NCBI GenBank assembly: GCA_903832025.1
Contig: CAIKZY010000084.1
Span: forward strand, 1-45,133
Length of the DNA stretch: 45,133 bases
Reading direction: 5' to 3'
Origin: an uncultured Actinomycetes bacterium
GTDB lineage: Bacteria; Actinomycetota; Actinomycetes; S36-B12
The position numbers and the translations under genes were made by a program. Shown here in pieces: positions 18,599 through 30,751 of the stretch. A model generated the notes under the pieces. The model saw nothing but the letters and a program-made list of their open reading frames with translations, did not search any database and was not told where the DNA came from. Within the stretch, counting starts at the first letter, position 1; each line of letters opens with the position of its first letter.

Positions 18599-19276
18599 TC
18601 AGGATAATTGGGCATCCAAGAACTGCAGGGTCGCAGCCCATGCCGCCTGCGCATTCGTGGCCTGGTACACCTCAGGACGAGCATCATTAAAGAATGCATG
18701 TACCGACTCGGGGTACTCAGCGATGGTGACCTGGCCGCCCGCGGCGTGGATGGCCGCGGCATATTCGGCGATCTTGGGTCCGGCCCACGAATGATCACCT
18801 TCGGCCGCGTTCACTAAAGCTGCCCGGCCCACGTACCGAGACCAGTCAGGGGCATAGTCCTGCCAAGGCATTGCCGGATAGAAGGCCACTGCCGCGACAA
18901 TTGATTCACTAACCGTTGGTGCCAGAAGTGCCAATCCGCCACCCATGCAAAAGCCGATCGTGCCGACTTGATCACCGGACACCGAATCCTGCTTGACAAG
19001 CCACGCAGCCGCCTGTGCCAGATCGTGGGAAACTTCACCGATATTCAGAGCGAGCATGAGTTTTTGAGCTTCGTCCGGCTCGGTTGTCTCGACCCCGCGG
19101 TAATGATCGATGGCAAGCGCCACATATCCGGCTTGTGCCAGCCTCGACACGACGTCGCGAATGTGCGGCACGACACCCCACCATTCCTGGATGACGATCA
19201 CGCCGGGTCCGCTCCCACTCTCGGGTACAGAGATAACTGCAGGCAGGCCTTCAATTACGATGTCGTTGACGGTCAT
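18599..19276 (-). CDS. Dienelactone hydrolase family protein
   Basis: A 225-aa alpha/beta hydrolase. The nucleophile elbow is GFCMGGG with Cys in place of Ser, as in dienelactone hydrolases; the partner Glu lies in QEWWG near residue 32, and the His in SVHAFF near 195. It probably hydrolyses lactones or esters from aromatic breakdown or detoxification; substrate unknown. The ATG at 19276 (MTVNDIVIEG) is preferred over 19300. The UAA-anticodon tRNA follows it and could share its transcript. Confidence 0.9.
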   Translation of the reverse strand: MTVNDIVIEGLPAVISVPESGSGPGVIVIQEWWGVVPHIRDVVSRLAQAGYVALAIDHYRGVETTEPDEAQKLMLALNIGEVSHDLAQAAAWLVKQDSVSGDQVGTIGFCMGGGLALLAPTVSESIVAAVAFYPAMPWQDYAPDWSRYVGRAALVNAAEGDHSWAGPKIAEYAAAIHAAGGQVTIAEYPESVHAFFNDARPEVYQATNAQAAWAATLQFLDAQLS

Positions 19277-19571
19277 GAGGTCAGTGTAGGTGGGCCACAC
19301 TCACTCTCGGCGAACTAATAGTGCGGTGTGCGCCTCAGTCATCTCCATCGCCAATCCCGCCGGCATCACGAAGTGTCAGCTCAGGCGGCCATCATGAATC
19401 TAGGCCGTGGCGTGGATGAAGTTTGACTTGCTCCCCGTCAGGAAACATCCTTTGCATCCGCGACATCGATACCAGATTGCGGCCCGCCTTCTGCCAGCAG
19501 CGGAGCATGATTTCGCGGAACAGGCCATGGTGCTGCTCGACATGGATCAGGCGCGGCCGAGCATCACGGCG
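19277..19571. other. Intergenic region, no firm gene
   Basis: This 295-bp gap lies between dienelactone hydrolase and the lacI-type gene's 3' end. A plus-strand ORF (19407-19628, GTG start, 73 aa) crosses it and overlaps the regulator's end by 57 bp, but it has no ribosome site and no family I know. I see no RNA gene or strong hairpin. Confidence 0.4.
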
Positions 19572-20579
19572 TCAGGCAACCGGTGCGGTAGACCCACGAA
19601 CGATCAGTTGCGTCGGCAGTTGCAGTGACTCTAGCCCGGAATTAGCGGCGCCAGTGCGCAGTTGGACCAGCAAAGACTCAGCGGCAATACGGCCCATGTC
19701 CGCAACCGGTTGAGCTACCGTGGACAGATCTAGCAGCTCAGCAAGGTCGTGATTGTCCACGCCGACGATCGAGATGTCTTTCCCCGGGGTCAGACCATGG
19801 GCACGCATGGCTCGAATGGCACCGAAGGCCATTTCGTCGCTCATCACGAAGACCGCAGTAGGCCGATTTGGATGCGTCAATAGTTGAGTCATTGCCTGCT
19901 CGCCTCCAGTAACCGTGAAGTACCCGTACGTCTCTCTATTGCGGTCAACGGGCAAGTTCGCGGTCTGCATTGCCTGAACGTATCCCCGATATCGATCGTG
20001 CTCTGCGGTGTGGAGTGCGTCCACCTGATATCCGCCGATAACGCCGATACTGGTGTGCCCCAAGTTGATCAGATGTTGAGTCGCCATTCGACCTGCCTGC
20101 ACGTCATCGATAGTGACACCTGGTACGCCGGCGCGCTGGGTGCCAATCAGGGATGTGGGCATGCCTAGTGCAAGCACTTCGGTCAATTGCGGATCGTCCG
20201 GTGGGAGCGAGATCGCCAGCACTGCGTCCACACGCCGCCGCAGTCGGGGTGCCGGCGGCAAGCGTAGATGGCCGTCCGCGGAGCTGACTGACATCAGCAG
20301 CAGATCCATGCCAGCGTTCTGCAGGACTCCTTCGACGCCGGACAGCACGGTGGCGAAGAACCACCGTGCGATGTACGGGGTGACGACGCCGATGGAACCA
20401 GTCCGCCCACTGGCTAGACGGGAGGCGGACGGTGAGATGACGTAATCCAAGTCCACGGCAACCTGCTGCACCCGGGCTCGGGTCTGCTCGTCGACGTTTG
20501 CCAGTCCCCGAAGTGCGCGAGAGACGGTCGCCGTGGAAACCCCAGCGGCGTCAGCGACATCGCGAATCGTGATTGTCAT
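19572..20579 (-). CDS. LacI family transcriptional regulator
   Basis: A 335-aa repressor. The N-terminal helix-turn-helix and hinge (TIRDVADAAGVSTATVSRAL) cover residues 1-60; the periplasmic-binding-protein-like sensor domain fills the rest, ending TAPVA. Such proteins bind a sugar or related ligand and release an operator. The target is unclear because no sugar operon is adjacent; upstream on the same strand is ppx, 76 bp away. The track's start at 20744 lies inside ppx; the ATG at 20579 is preceded by GGAGGG inside a hairpin. Confidence 0.92.
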   Translation of the reverse strand: MTITIRDVADAAGVSTATVSRALRGLANVDEQTRARVQQVAVDLDYVISPSASRLASGRTGSIGVVTPYIARWFFATVLSGVEGVLQNAGMDLLLMSVSSADGHLRLPPAPRLRRRVDAVLAISLPPDDPQLTEVLALGMPTSLIGTQRAGVPGVTIDDVQAGRMATQHLINLGHTSIGVIGGYQVDALHTAEHDRYRGYVQAMQTANLPVDRNRETYGYFTVTGGEQAMTQLLTHPNRPTAVFVMSDEMAFGAIRAMRAHGLTPGKDISIVGVDNHDLAELLDLSTVAQPVADMGRIAAESLLVQLRTGAANSGLESLQLPTQLIVRGSTAPVA

Positions 20580-20581
20580 CA

Positions 20582-20596
20582 GGCCCTCCGAGGGCC
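20582..20596 (-). promoter_or_regulatory. Inverted repeat masking the lacI-type ribosome-binding site
   Basis: On the minus strand GGCCCTC, one base, GAGGGCC forms a near-perfect palindrome ending two bases before the ATG. The Shine-Dalgarno GGAGGG is in its 3' arm. If folded in RNA it would block ribosome entry; as DNA it could also be an operator. Confidence 0.4.
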
Positions 20597-20655
20597 GCAG
20601 TCTAAGCGCCATGCATACCCTTGCGCAAGCGATTACATGCAACAACCGAAATGAT

Positions 20656-21567
20656 TCAGGGTGTTGCAGCAGCGGCCGCAGCCGCAATGCCATCCAAAAT
20701 ATCGCATTCGGACACCGTGATGAATGCTGCACCAGTGAGCTCAATCACGGCCGACATCACCATTGCGCCACCGCCAATCACATCGACTCGCCCTGGATGC
20801 ATGTAGGTCAGTGCTGATCGTTGCGACCGTGTCATGGCGAGCAGTTCGGTGCCGGCGCGCTGCATGGCCTCACTGCAGACCACCGCTCCATGTAAGCGCT
20901 TCGGGTCATACCGCTCCAGCCCCAAGGCTCGAGCCGCGATGGTGGTCACGGTGCCAGCGACACCTACCACCGTGCTGATGCGAGCAAGGTCGATGCTCGC
21001 AGGGACCGAGGCGAAGGCAGCGGTGATATCAGCGGCCACTGCCTCCTGCTCCTGCGGAGTTGGAGGATCGTTGTGCAGGTGCCGCTCAGTCATTCGCACG
21101 CAACCGACATTGACGCTTACTGCCGCATCCTCGGTGACGAATTCGGTCGAGCCACCGCCAATGTCGACGACCATTGCCAGGGGCTGGAGTCTGGGCAATG
21201 AGGTTGTGGCGCCGATGAAGGAGTAGCGCGCCTCAGCGGCACCGTCGATGACCTGCGGCACAACCCCGAGCCGGGCGTGAACCCCGGTGACGAAGGATTC
21301 CCTGTTGGAAACATCTCTGCTTGCAGAGGTGGCCACGAACACCTGTCGGGACACATCATGCTGCGCGACCAGCTGCGCGTACTCGTCGCACACCGCGAAC
21401 GTGCGCGCCAGTGCCGCTTCGGAGAACTGCCCCGTTGCGTCAACCCCTTCGCCGAGTCGAACGGTGCGCAGTTCACGCCGGATTTCAGTGAGTCGTCCGT
21501 GGGCATCAATGTCGGCGATCAGCAAGCGCAGCGCATTGGTCCCGCAGTCGAAGGCAGCGACTTTCAT
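20656..21567 (-). CDS. ppx: Ppx/GppA family exopolyphosphatase
   Basis: A 303-aa sugar-kinase/Hsp70-fold phosphatase. The phosphate-1 motif is DCGTNALRLLIAD at the N-terminus, the phosphate-2 motif is VDIGGGSTEF near residue 135, and a glycine-rich GVAGTVTT follows. It hydrolyses polyphosphate and/or pppGpp. The short form (about 300 aa) is the actinobacterial type (Rv1026-like). Its ATG overlaps the DUF501 stop by four bases, completing the eno-ftsB-DUF501-ppx run. Confidence 0.93.
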   Translation of the reverse strand: MKVAAFDCGTNALRLLIADIDAHGRLTEIRRELRTVRLGEGVDATGQFSEAALARTFAVCDEYAQLVAQHDVSRQVFVATSASRDVSNRESFVTGVHARLGVVPQVIDGAAEARYSFIGATTSLPRLQPLAMVVDIGGGSTEFVTEDAAVSVNVGCVRMTERHLHNDPPTPQEQEAVAADITAAFASVPASIDLARISTVVGVAGTVTTIAARALGLERYDPKRLHGAVVCSEAMQRAGTELLAMTRSQRSALTYMHPGRVDVIGGGAMVMSAVIELTGAAFITVSECDILDGIAAAAAAATP

Positions 21568-22088
21568 GGCTGCTCACTGGCAGCGGTGGTCTCGGCACAT
21601 CCACCGTGCCACCAGGGCTGCAGGGCTGCGAGGACGTGATCGCCCAGCGGATTCACCCCCGGGCCAGCAGCCAGCGCATGAGCGGCCAGCACGTGCAGGC
21701 ACTTCACGCGATCAGGCATGCCGCCCGCGCTGATGCCAGCAATCTCGGGAACATCACCCAGTTGGGAACGATCGGCCAAGTACCGATCATGCGCTTGGCG
21801 GTAACGCGAGGCCAGTTGCGCGTCCTGCGACAGTTCAGCTTCCATTTCCCGCATCATCCCGCTGCTTTCCAGCGTGCCGATCGCCGAGGCCAGCCGCGGG
21901 CATGTCAGGTAGTACGTCGTCGGAAATGGCGTTCCATCTTCAAGTCGAGGGGCGGTCATCACCACGTCGGGGCGCCCGCATGCGCATCGATGAGCCACCG
22001 CGAGCATGGCACGAGGAACTCTTCCCAACTGCGCTGCCACGGACGCTCGGTCGACGTCGGCAACCGCGTTACTGGGTTGGTGAACCAT
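21564..22088 (-). CDS. DUF501 family protein
   Basis: A 174-aa cytosolic protein. Family marks are the N-terminal LGRVPRAMLAVAHRCACGRPDVV with a Cys pair, CPRLASAIGTLESSGMMREME, and the C-terminal VKCLHVLAAHALAAGPGVNP. Molecular function unknown; the family almost always sits between ftsB and ppx in actinobacteria. The ATG at 22088 overlaps the ftsB end by 20 bp, and the gene is coupled to ppx by ATGA. The longer ORF in the track is antisense-like extension. Confidence 0.9.
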   Translation of the reverse strand: MVHQPSNAVADVDRASVAAQLGRVPRAMLAVAHRCACGRPDVVMTAPRLEDGTPFPTTYYLTCPRLASAIGTLESSGMMREMEAELSQDAQLASRYRQAHDRYLADRSQLGDVPEIAGISAGGMPDRVKCLHVLAAHALAAGPGVNPLGDHVLAALQPWWHGGCAETTAASEQP

Positions 22089-22482
22089 GGTCTGCTTGCT
22101 GGACCGAACTCCATAACTTGTCGAACCACGACGTTGGTACCGGCGTCGTCGCGGTGGCAGGGCTGACCGGTTGTCCGTTGACTCCCACGGCGACATAGCC
22201 CACCTCGCCGGGCAGCACGAAATGAAGTCGCTGACGTGCTTGAGCGGCAACGAAGTTCGGATCTGCCCACTGGTGTGCCTGGGACTGCAGCGAGGCAACC
22301 TGCGCCTTGGCCGCCGACACATCGGCCTGCAGTCCGGCGATCTGGGCTCGCTGGGCAAACCAGGTCTTCACCGGCACCGCCAGCGTGATCGCGAGCACGG
22401 CGACCACCACGAGCAGGATCAGGGCGCGCCCAGTCACCGCTCCCTTGCGGGGCGGAGTCAGCAGCGGGGAAGAAGCGCTCAC
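22069..22482 (-). CDS. ftsB: Septum formation initiator FtsB/DivIC
   Basis: A 137-aa cell-division protein. One membrane helix (ALILLVVVAVLAITLAVPV, about residues 17-36) is followed by a coiled coil (QIAGLQADVSAAKAQVASLQ) and the conserved WADPNFVAAQARQRLHFVLPGEVGY block of the FtsB family. It bridges FtsL/FtsQ in the divisome. Start is uncertain: the GTG at 22482 falls 31 bp after the eno stop, while an ATG at 22563 would overlap eno by 50 bp; neither has a clear ribosome site. Confidence 0.88.
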   Translation of the reverse strand: MSASSPLLTPPRKGAVTGRALILLVVVAVLAITLAVPVKTWFAQRAQIAGLQADVSAAKAQVASLQSQAHQWADPNFVAAQARQRLHFVLPGEVGYVAVGVNGQPVSPATATTPVPTSWFDKLWSSVQQADHGSPTQ

Positions 22483-22513
22483 GGAGTCGATGGTGTCACG
22501 GCCAATGCCGAGA

Positions 22514-23794
<1,281 letters not shown>

Positions 23795-23907
23795 TCAATC
23801 CTAGGGGGAGGTGATCTGCCCCACGTTCGCCCCGCAGGACCTGCCCCCGCACCCTCCGCGGGATCCCGGACCGCCACAATGGGGGCTTGGCAGCCGATTG
23901 GAGAATC

Positions 23908-25035
23908 ATGGGCGACTTCGTTCCCGGACTTGAGGGCGTCATCGCCTTCCAGACCGAAATTGCCGAGCCCGATCGAGACGGCGGTGCGCTGCGGTACCGA
24001 GGTGTTGATATCGAAGACCTCGTCGGACGCGTCTCCTACGGCAATGTGTGGGGACTGCTGGTCGACAATGAGTTCAATCCAGGCCTTCCGCCAGCCAGTC
24101 CATACCCAATCCCGGTGCACTCCGGTGATGTTCGAGTGGATGCTCAGTCGGCGATCGCCATGCTTGCACCGGCTTGGGGCCTGAAGCCCTTGCTGGATAT
24201 CGACGATGACACCGCCCGAGACAACCTGGCAAACGTGTCAGTCATGGCGCTGTCCTTCGTCGCGCAATCGGCCCGAGGACTGGCGGTGCCCATGGTGCCT
24301 CAGCATCAGATTGATCAAGCCAAGACCGTCGTGGAGCGCTTCATGGTGCGTTGGCGCGGCGAGCCCGATCCACGACACGTGCAGGCAATCGATGCCTACT
24401 TCGTCTCCGCTGCCGAGCATGGCATGAACGCATCAACCTTTACCTCGCGCGTCATTGCATCCACCGGAGCAGATGTGGCAGCAGCCATATCCGGGGCCGT
24501 CGGTGCCATGAGCGGACCGCTGCATGGCGGAGCTCCGTCGCGTGTGCTGGGCATGATCGAGGAAGTGGAACGCACCGGGGACGCCAAGGCCTACGTCAAG
24601 GGAGTGCTGGATCGCGGAGAGCGACTCATGGGGTTTGGCCACCGGGTGTACCGCGCCGAGGATCCTCGCGCACGGGTCCTGCGTCGCACGGCACGCGAGC
24701 TGGGTGCCGAACGGTATGAGGCGGCAGTCGCGCTTGAGGAGGCCGCGTTGAGCGAGTTGCGCTCCCGCCGCCCTGACCGCGCACTGGAAACCAATGTGGA
24801 GTTCTGGGCGGCAGTGATGCTCGATTTCGCGGAGGTACCAGCAGCACTGTTCACTTCCATGTTTACCTGCGCACGACTTGCCGGCTGGAGCGCGCATATC
24901 TTGGAGCAAAAGCGCACCGGTCGCCTGATCCGTCCGTCTGCCAAGTACGTCGGGCCTGCCCCGCGCACGCCTGAGCAGGTTCCAGGCTGGGACGCCACAA
25001 TGGTGGCGCCTTCCGGCTACACCCCCCGCGCCTAG
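23908..25035 (+). CDS. citA: Citrate synthase 2 (CitA-like)
   Basis: A 375-aa citrate synthase joining acetyl-CoA and oxaloacetate. The catalytic His lies in SGPLHGGAP, the CoA/oxaloacetate His in GFGHRVYR, and family residues FVAQSARG and TCARLAGWSAHI are present. Length and motif wording match actinobacterial CitA (Rv0889c type), a second synthase usually beside serC. The ATG at 23908 follows GGAGA; the track's TTG start at 23887 is less likely. Serves the TCA cycle. Confidence 0.93.
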   Translation: MGDFVPGLEGVIAFQTEIAEPDRDGGALRYRGVDIEDLVGRVSYGNVWGLLVDNEFNPGLPPASPYPIPVHSGDVRVDAQSAIAMLAPAWGLKPLLDIDDDTARDNLANVSVMALSFVAQSARGLAVPMVPQHQIDQAKTVVERFMVRWRGEPDPRHVQAIDAYFVSAAEHGMNASTFTSRVIASTGADVAAAISGAVGAMSGPLHGGAPSRVLGMIEEVERTGDAKAYVKGVLDRGERLMGFGHRVYRAEDPRARVLRRTARELGAERYEAAVALEEAALSELRSRRPDRALETNVEFWAAVMLDFAEVPAALFTSMFTCARLAGWSAHILEQKRTGRLIRPSAKYVGPAPRTPEQVPGWDATMVAPSGYTPRA

Positions 25036-27419
<2,384 letters not shown>

Positions 27420-27434
27420 CGGTGTCACTGCCTG

Positions 27435-27524
27435 CTAGCGATGGCCGATAGCGGCGATCACCACAACGGCGACCACGCCAACCAAGACCACCAGTGTTAC
27501 CGCGCGGCGCACCCGGTTGCTCAT
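27435..27524 (-). CDS. 29-aa predicted single-pass micro-protein
   Basis: Found by hand, too short for the track. ATG at 27524, TAG at 27435. The peptide starts MSNRVRRAVTL, with a positively charged N-terminus, then about 19 hydrophobic residues rich in Val, and ends GHR: a plausible one-helix membrane micro-protein. AAGGTG lies seven bases upstream of the ATG, at good spacing. It fills an otherwise empty 137-bp gap between the MFS and DUF2530 genes on the opposite strand. No family recognised. Confidence 0.45.
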   Translation of the reverse strand: MSNRVRRAVTLVVLVGVVAVVVIAAIGHR

Positions 27525-27556
27525 GAGCCACACCTTAGGCCCGATACGGTGTTGAC

Positions 27557-27781
27557 GTGACTTCTCGGGCGTTGAACGGTCATCCACGAGTGCCTGTCAT
27601 CGTCGGCACCATCATCTGGGCGGTCGCCGGCATCGTCATGATTGCCGCACACACCACCTTGGCATCGCATGGAGTCACCTGGTGGATCGGTGCCTGCGCG
27701 ATCGCAGTGCTCTGCGGTCTCATGGGCTTGCTGTACTTGAACCACCGTGACAAACGAGAGTCAGTGCGCTCACGCACCTGA
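27557..27781 (+). CDS. DUF2530 small membrane protein
   Basis: A 74-aa protein with two membrane helices (VPVIVGTIIWAVAGIVMIAAH and WWIGACAIAVLCGLMGLLYL) and a basic tail. Layout and the GT-x-x-W and W-x-x-G-x-C pattern match DUF2530, which occurs in this neighbourhood in many actinobacteria. Function unknown. The GTG start has no strong ribosome site. Confidence 0.75.
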   Translation: MTSRALNGHPRVPVIVGTIIWAVAGIVMIAAHTTLASHGVTWWIGACAIAVLCGLMGLLYLNHRDKRESVRSRT

Positions 27782-27962
27782 CTCATATGCCATGCGCTGT
27801 CGTCGGCGACCGCAAATGCGACCGCTGCAGGTGCGGTGGGGGTGACCTTGCCGGCAGTGGCCGCGTGACCACTGACAAGGCCATGAACGCTGACAAGGCG
27901 GTGGGCAAATCTGCACCTGCACTGTGCTCTTCCGCATCGAGTGCAATGCCCGCATGGGACAA
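27782..27962. other. Intergenic gap without a firm gene
   Basis: This 181-bp stretch lies between convergent DUF2530 and DUF3027. Several frames are open but none has a start with ribosome site or a known family. A 10-bp direct repeat CTGACAAGGC occurs twice about 12 bases apart. No clear terminator hairpin was seen. Confidence 0.4.
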
Positions 27963-28907
27963 CTACTGGTCGTCGAACTCCTCGTCAATGACATCGAATT
28001 CCACGGTGGTCACCTGACCGTCGACGTCATGCGGCCGCCTGATCCCGTCTGTTCCCGAATCCGCATCCTCGCTTGGCGCACTGGCTGGTTCTTGTTCTGC
28101 GACTGGCTCTGGTTCTGGTTCCGGCTCGACGTAATCGGCAACGCTAGCCAGGCTTACCGTGTCGAAGGCGATGTGGTCGAATCCGGGCTCCATCGGCGCC
28201 GGCAACTCCGGCTCGATGATCTCCGCTTCCGAATGCGCGCCACACCCGTACGCCAGTGACACCACACGGCCATCAGCCGGTGACATGGCATTGGCGCACA
28301 GTCCAAAACCCTGACCCAGTGCCCCACCAATAGTGACCATGAATCCACACGAGGCGCAGGCCTCCTTCGCCGATTTCGCCATGACCGAATCCGGGCCGAA
28401 GTCTCCGTCCTCCCAGCGCTCGGCCGCATCCAGTCGAGCGAATGCCGACAGCACGCGAGGTCGCCCCAGGCCCAGTTCCCAGGTCGGCGGCGCGAGCACC
28501 GAGTCCAGGTCATGAGCCTCATCGGCACCGGTGAATCCAGGGACCAGCCGCGAATCCTCCGCCGAGGTCGGCAGGACATCACCGGGGCCCAGGTCACCTG
28601 GGCGGACCCGCTGGCTCCAGGGAACCCACTGCGGGGCAACCAGGGCCTCAGGGCCGGGGAGCAAGACCGCATCGCACACGGTGACCGACTCCTGGCCGGA
28701 GGCTCGGGCCAGGATCACCGTCCACCGCCAGCCGACATAGCCCGGAGCAGTGCAGGCGAACATGTGCGCTGCCAGCAATTCGCCCTCACTGGCGACCCCC
28801 AAGTGGGTGCCGACGTAGTCGGCGCCTCCCTCGGTCACTGCGGCCTGACGCGCAAGCTCCACTGCGTCAGCGAGCGCCGCGTCAACCGCGGTCGATGTGA
28901 TCTCCAC
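27963..28907 (-). CDS. DUF3027 family protein
   Basis: A 314-aa soluble protein typical of actinobacteria (Rv0874c-like). The N-terminal domain has ALADAVELARQAAVTEGG, GYVGWRWTV and WVPWSQRVRPGDLGPGD. The middle domain has KEACASCGFMVTIGGALGQGFGLCANAMSP, with Cys residues that could bind metal. The C-terminus is an acidic, Glu-Pro-rich, probably disordered tail. Function unknown. The GTG at 28907 gives the family N-terminus; the track's longer ORF is antisense to the DUF2771 gene. Divergent from DUF2771. Confidence 0.87.
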   Translation of the reverse strand: MEITSTAVDAALADAVELARQAAVTEGGADYVGTHLGVASEGELLAAHMFACTAPGYVGWRWTVILARASGQESVTVCDAVLLPGPEALVAPQWVPWSQRVRPGDLGPGDVLPTSAEDSRLVPGFTGADEAHDLDSVLAPPTWELGLGRPRVLSAFARLDAAERWEDGDFGPDSVMAKSAKEACASCGFMVTIGGALGQGFGLCANAMSPADGRVVSLAYGCGAHSEAEIIEPELPAPMEPGFDHIAFDTVSLASVADYVEPEPEPEPVAEQEPASAPSEDADSGTDGIRRPHDVDGQVTTVEFDVIDEEFDDQ

Positions 28908-28963
28908 CCCCCGATTGTGGCCCACGGCACCAGTGGAGGTGTGCGGCGGGTATCGTCCACTGC

Positions 28964-29425
28964 ATGACTCGCACGCGTGGTGTAGCCGCTGCACTGACCA
29001 TCGCCGTCGGCCTACTGGCGCTGACTGCCTGTTCCAAGCCCAATCCCGGCATCTCGGTCGTGTCCGGTACCTCCAGTGCGCACGAGGAGGCGATCTGCTG
29101 GGCCTTTGATGCCCCGGCACTGAACCCAGGGCAGTGCGCGCAGGCCACGATCAACGCCGCAGCAACCGGTGGTCAGGTCCCCAGCGTGAAAGTAGTACCC
29201 GGCAACACAATCGGCATCAGCGTGGACCCAGTGGTTGCAGATGCAGGTTGGTATGTCGCGATCAATGGCCAGCGGCTGACTCCGGGCACCTTGCATACCA
29301 GCTACTACCGATTCTCGACTCCTGATTCTCTGGCACTTCCGGCGGCGGGTGCCAAGATGCAGATCGTCGCTGGCAGCGGCACGCAACCGCGCGGCCTGTG
29401 GCTCTTCACGATCAACTCCGCCTGA
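28964..29425 (+). CDS. DUF2771 lipoprotein
   Basis: A 153-aa protein with a signal peptide ending in a lipobox (LTAC, Cys at about residue 23), so it should be lipid-anchored outside the membrane. The mature part is beta-rich with two further Cys and a conserved WYVAINGQRLTPG segment that fits DUF2771 (Rv0875c-like). Function unknown. Divergent from DUF3027, as in mycobacteria. Confidence 0.82.
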   Translation: MTRTRGVAAALTIAVGLLALTACSKPNPGISVVSGTSSAHEEAICWAFDAPALNPGQCAQATINAAATGGQVPSVKVVPGNTIGISVDPVVADAGWYVAINGQRLTPGTLHTSYYRFSTPDSLALPAAGAKMQIVAGSGTQPRGLWLFTINSA

Positions 29426-29460
29426 CCAAGCGATAGCCGAAGGTCCTGGAGCACCTGTCG

Positions 29461-30090
29461 ATGAACTGGGACCTTGCCGTGGCAGCCACCACGTTCATTC
29501 TGATCTTTCCGGCGGAGTTGCCTGATAAGACCATGGTTGCCACCTTGGTCCTGGCAACTCGGTACCGGCACCTGCCAGTCTGGCTGGGGGTGTGCGCCGG
29601 ATTCATCATCCAGATGATTCTTGCGGTGACAGCCGGCGGGCTTATCGCATTGCTTCCCCATCGGGTGGTGCTGGCAGTGACCGCGACGTTGTTCGCTGTC
29701 GGCGCGGTGCTGTTGGCCCGCGGCGGTCTGGCCGATTCAGCGGCTGAGAAGCAGGCTGAGGGCGCCGAGGCGCAGCACATCTTGGACAAGGTCACCGCTC
29801 GGGAATCGCAGTCACCGCAACGGGCCTTTCTCACCAGCTTTGTCGTGATCTTCACTGCCGAATGGGGCGACCTGTCACAACTGTTTGCCGCCGGGATGGC
29901 CGCACGCACGCACTCCGGGATCTCGGTGTTCTTCGGAGCCTCTGCCGCACTGTGCATCATCGGAGGCCTGGGGGTCCTGGCCGGCCGATGGCTGACCGCA
30001 CGTATTCCGCTGTGGCGTCTTCGACTGGTCTCAGCAGCACTCCTGGCACTGCTCTGCGGGTGGTCCGTGGTCGAACTCATCCACGGCTAG
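29461..30090 (+). CDS. TMEM165/GDT1 family (UPF0016) cation transporter
   Basis: A 209-aa protein with six helices in two repeats. Each repeat has the family ExGD(K/R)-type motif: ELPDKTMVATL near residue 19 (Gly replaced by Pro) and EWGDLSQL near residue 140. Relatives move Mn2+ or Ca2+ in exchange for protons; in bacteria they are usually Mn exporters (MneA-like). A hydrophilic loop (about 100-120) separates the repeats. Ends tail-to-tail with the cold-shock gene. Confidence 0.9.
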   Translation: MNWDLAVAATTFILIFPAELPDKTMVATLVLATRYRHLPVWLGVCAGFIIQMILAVTAGGLIALLPHRVVLAVTATLFAVGAVLLARGGLADSAAEKQAEGAEAQHILDKVTARESQSPQRAFLTSFVVIFTAEWGDLSQLFAAGMAARTHSGISVFFGASAALCIIGGLGVLAGRWLTARIPLWRLRLVSAALLALLCGWSVVELIHG

Positions 30091-30109
30091 GCGTTGGGCG
30101 CCCGATCAG

Positions 30110-30493
30110 TTACACGTCCAGATCATTGGCGACTGCGCGAAGCACCGCGGCGATCTTGCTGGACTTGGCATCGGGCGGGTACTTTCCGCGCTGCAAGTCG
30201 CCGGACACTGAGTCCAGCACCTTGATCAGGTCCTCGATCTGGCCAGCCAGGTCACCGGCTGCCTTGCGGGAACCTTTGACCACAGATGGTGGCGCTTGCA
30301 GGATCGTCACGCTCAAGGCCTGCTTGCCTCGGCGCCCGTCAACGACCCCGAATTCCAGCTTCGTGCCCGGCTTGAGCGCGGTTACCCCGTCAGGAAGGGT
30401 TGAGACGTGGACGAACACATCTTCACCTTCATCTGAGGCGATGAAGCCGAATCCCTTGTCGACGTCGTACCACTTCACGGTTCCAGTAGGCAT
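30110..30493 (-). CDS. Cold-shock protein with C-terminal extension (CspB-like)
   Basis: A 127-aa protein. The N-terminal cold-shock domain (about 1-66) carries both RNA-binding motifs, KGFGFI and VFVHVS. The remaining 60 residues form a helical extension (LAGQIEDLIKVLDSV) seen in actinobacterial proteins such as Rv0871. It likely acts as an RNA chaperone. The ATG at 30493 gives the canonical MPTGTVKWYD start. Divergent from the small membrane protein gene. Confidence 0.93.
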   Translation of the reverse strand: MPTGTVKWYDVDKGFGFIASDEGEDVFVHVSTLPDGVTALKPGTKLEFGVVDGRRGKQALSVTILQAPPSVVKGSRKAAGDLAGQIEDLIKVLDSVSGDLQRGKYPPDAKSSKIAAVLRAVANDLDV

Positions 30494-30535
30494 GCCCGAA
30501 AGGGTACCCAGAAGCCAGTGCGTAGGCTTGCTCGG

Positions 30536-30751
30536 GTGACCACAGCTGACAAGGTGATGCGAATCGGCATCGTGGTGACCGTCATCGGCCTGGTCTGCAC
30601 CCTGGTTGCCATCACTCCCCTGCTGGTCCCGTCCGTTCACCTGGCCAGCTGGTGGTGGGGGATGTCGATGATCACCGCGGTGGGCTTGCTGATCGTGCTC
30701 TCCAGCTTTTGGGTGGCTGGTCGATCACGCTCAGCTTCGATCCACCGATGA
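30536..30751 (+). CDS. Small two-helix membrane protein
   Basis: A 71-aa protein from a GTG start, with two hydrophobic helices (IGIVVTVIGLVCTLVAI and MSMITAVGLLIVLSSFWV) separated by a short loop containing WWWG, and a basic C-terminus. Its stop overlaps the start of the helicase-associated gene (ATGA), so the two are translationally coupled. I do not recognise a family. Confidence 0.68.
   Translation: MTTADKVMRIGIVVTVIGLVCTLVAITPLLVPSVHLASWWWGMSMITAVGLLIVLSSFWVAGRSRSASIHR

Noticed and set aside
19407-19628. 73-aa plus-strand ORF between the dienelactone hydrolase and lacI-type genes
   Set aside because: No ribosome site, no family, and overlap with the regulator's 3' end; mentioned only as intergenic content.
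20618-20640. TTGC...GCAA sequence upstream of the lacI-type gene as its operator
   Set aside because: Only four bases per arm match; not enough to call an operator.
23840-23880. CGGGATCCCG palindrome in the eno-citA intergenic region
   Set aside because: Ten-bp GC-rich palindromes are expected by chance here; position gives no clear role.
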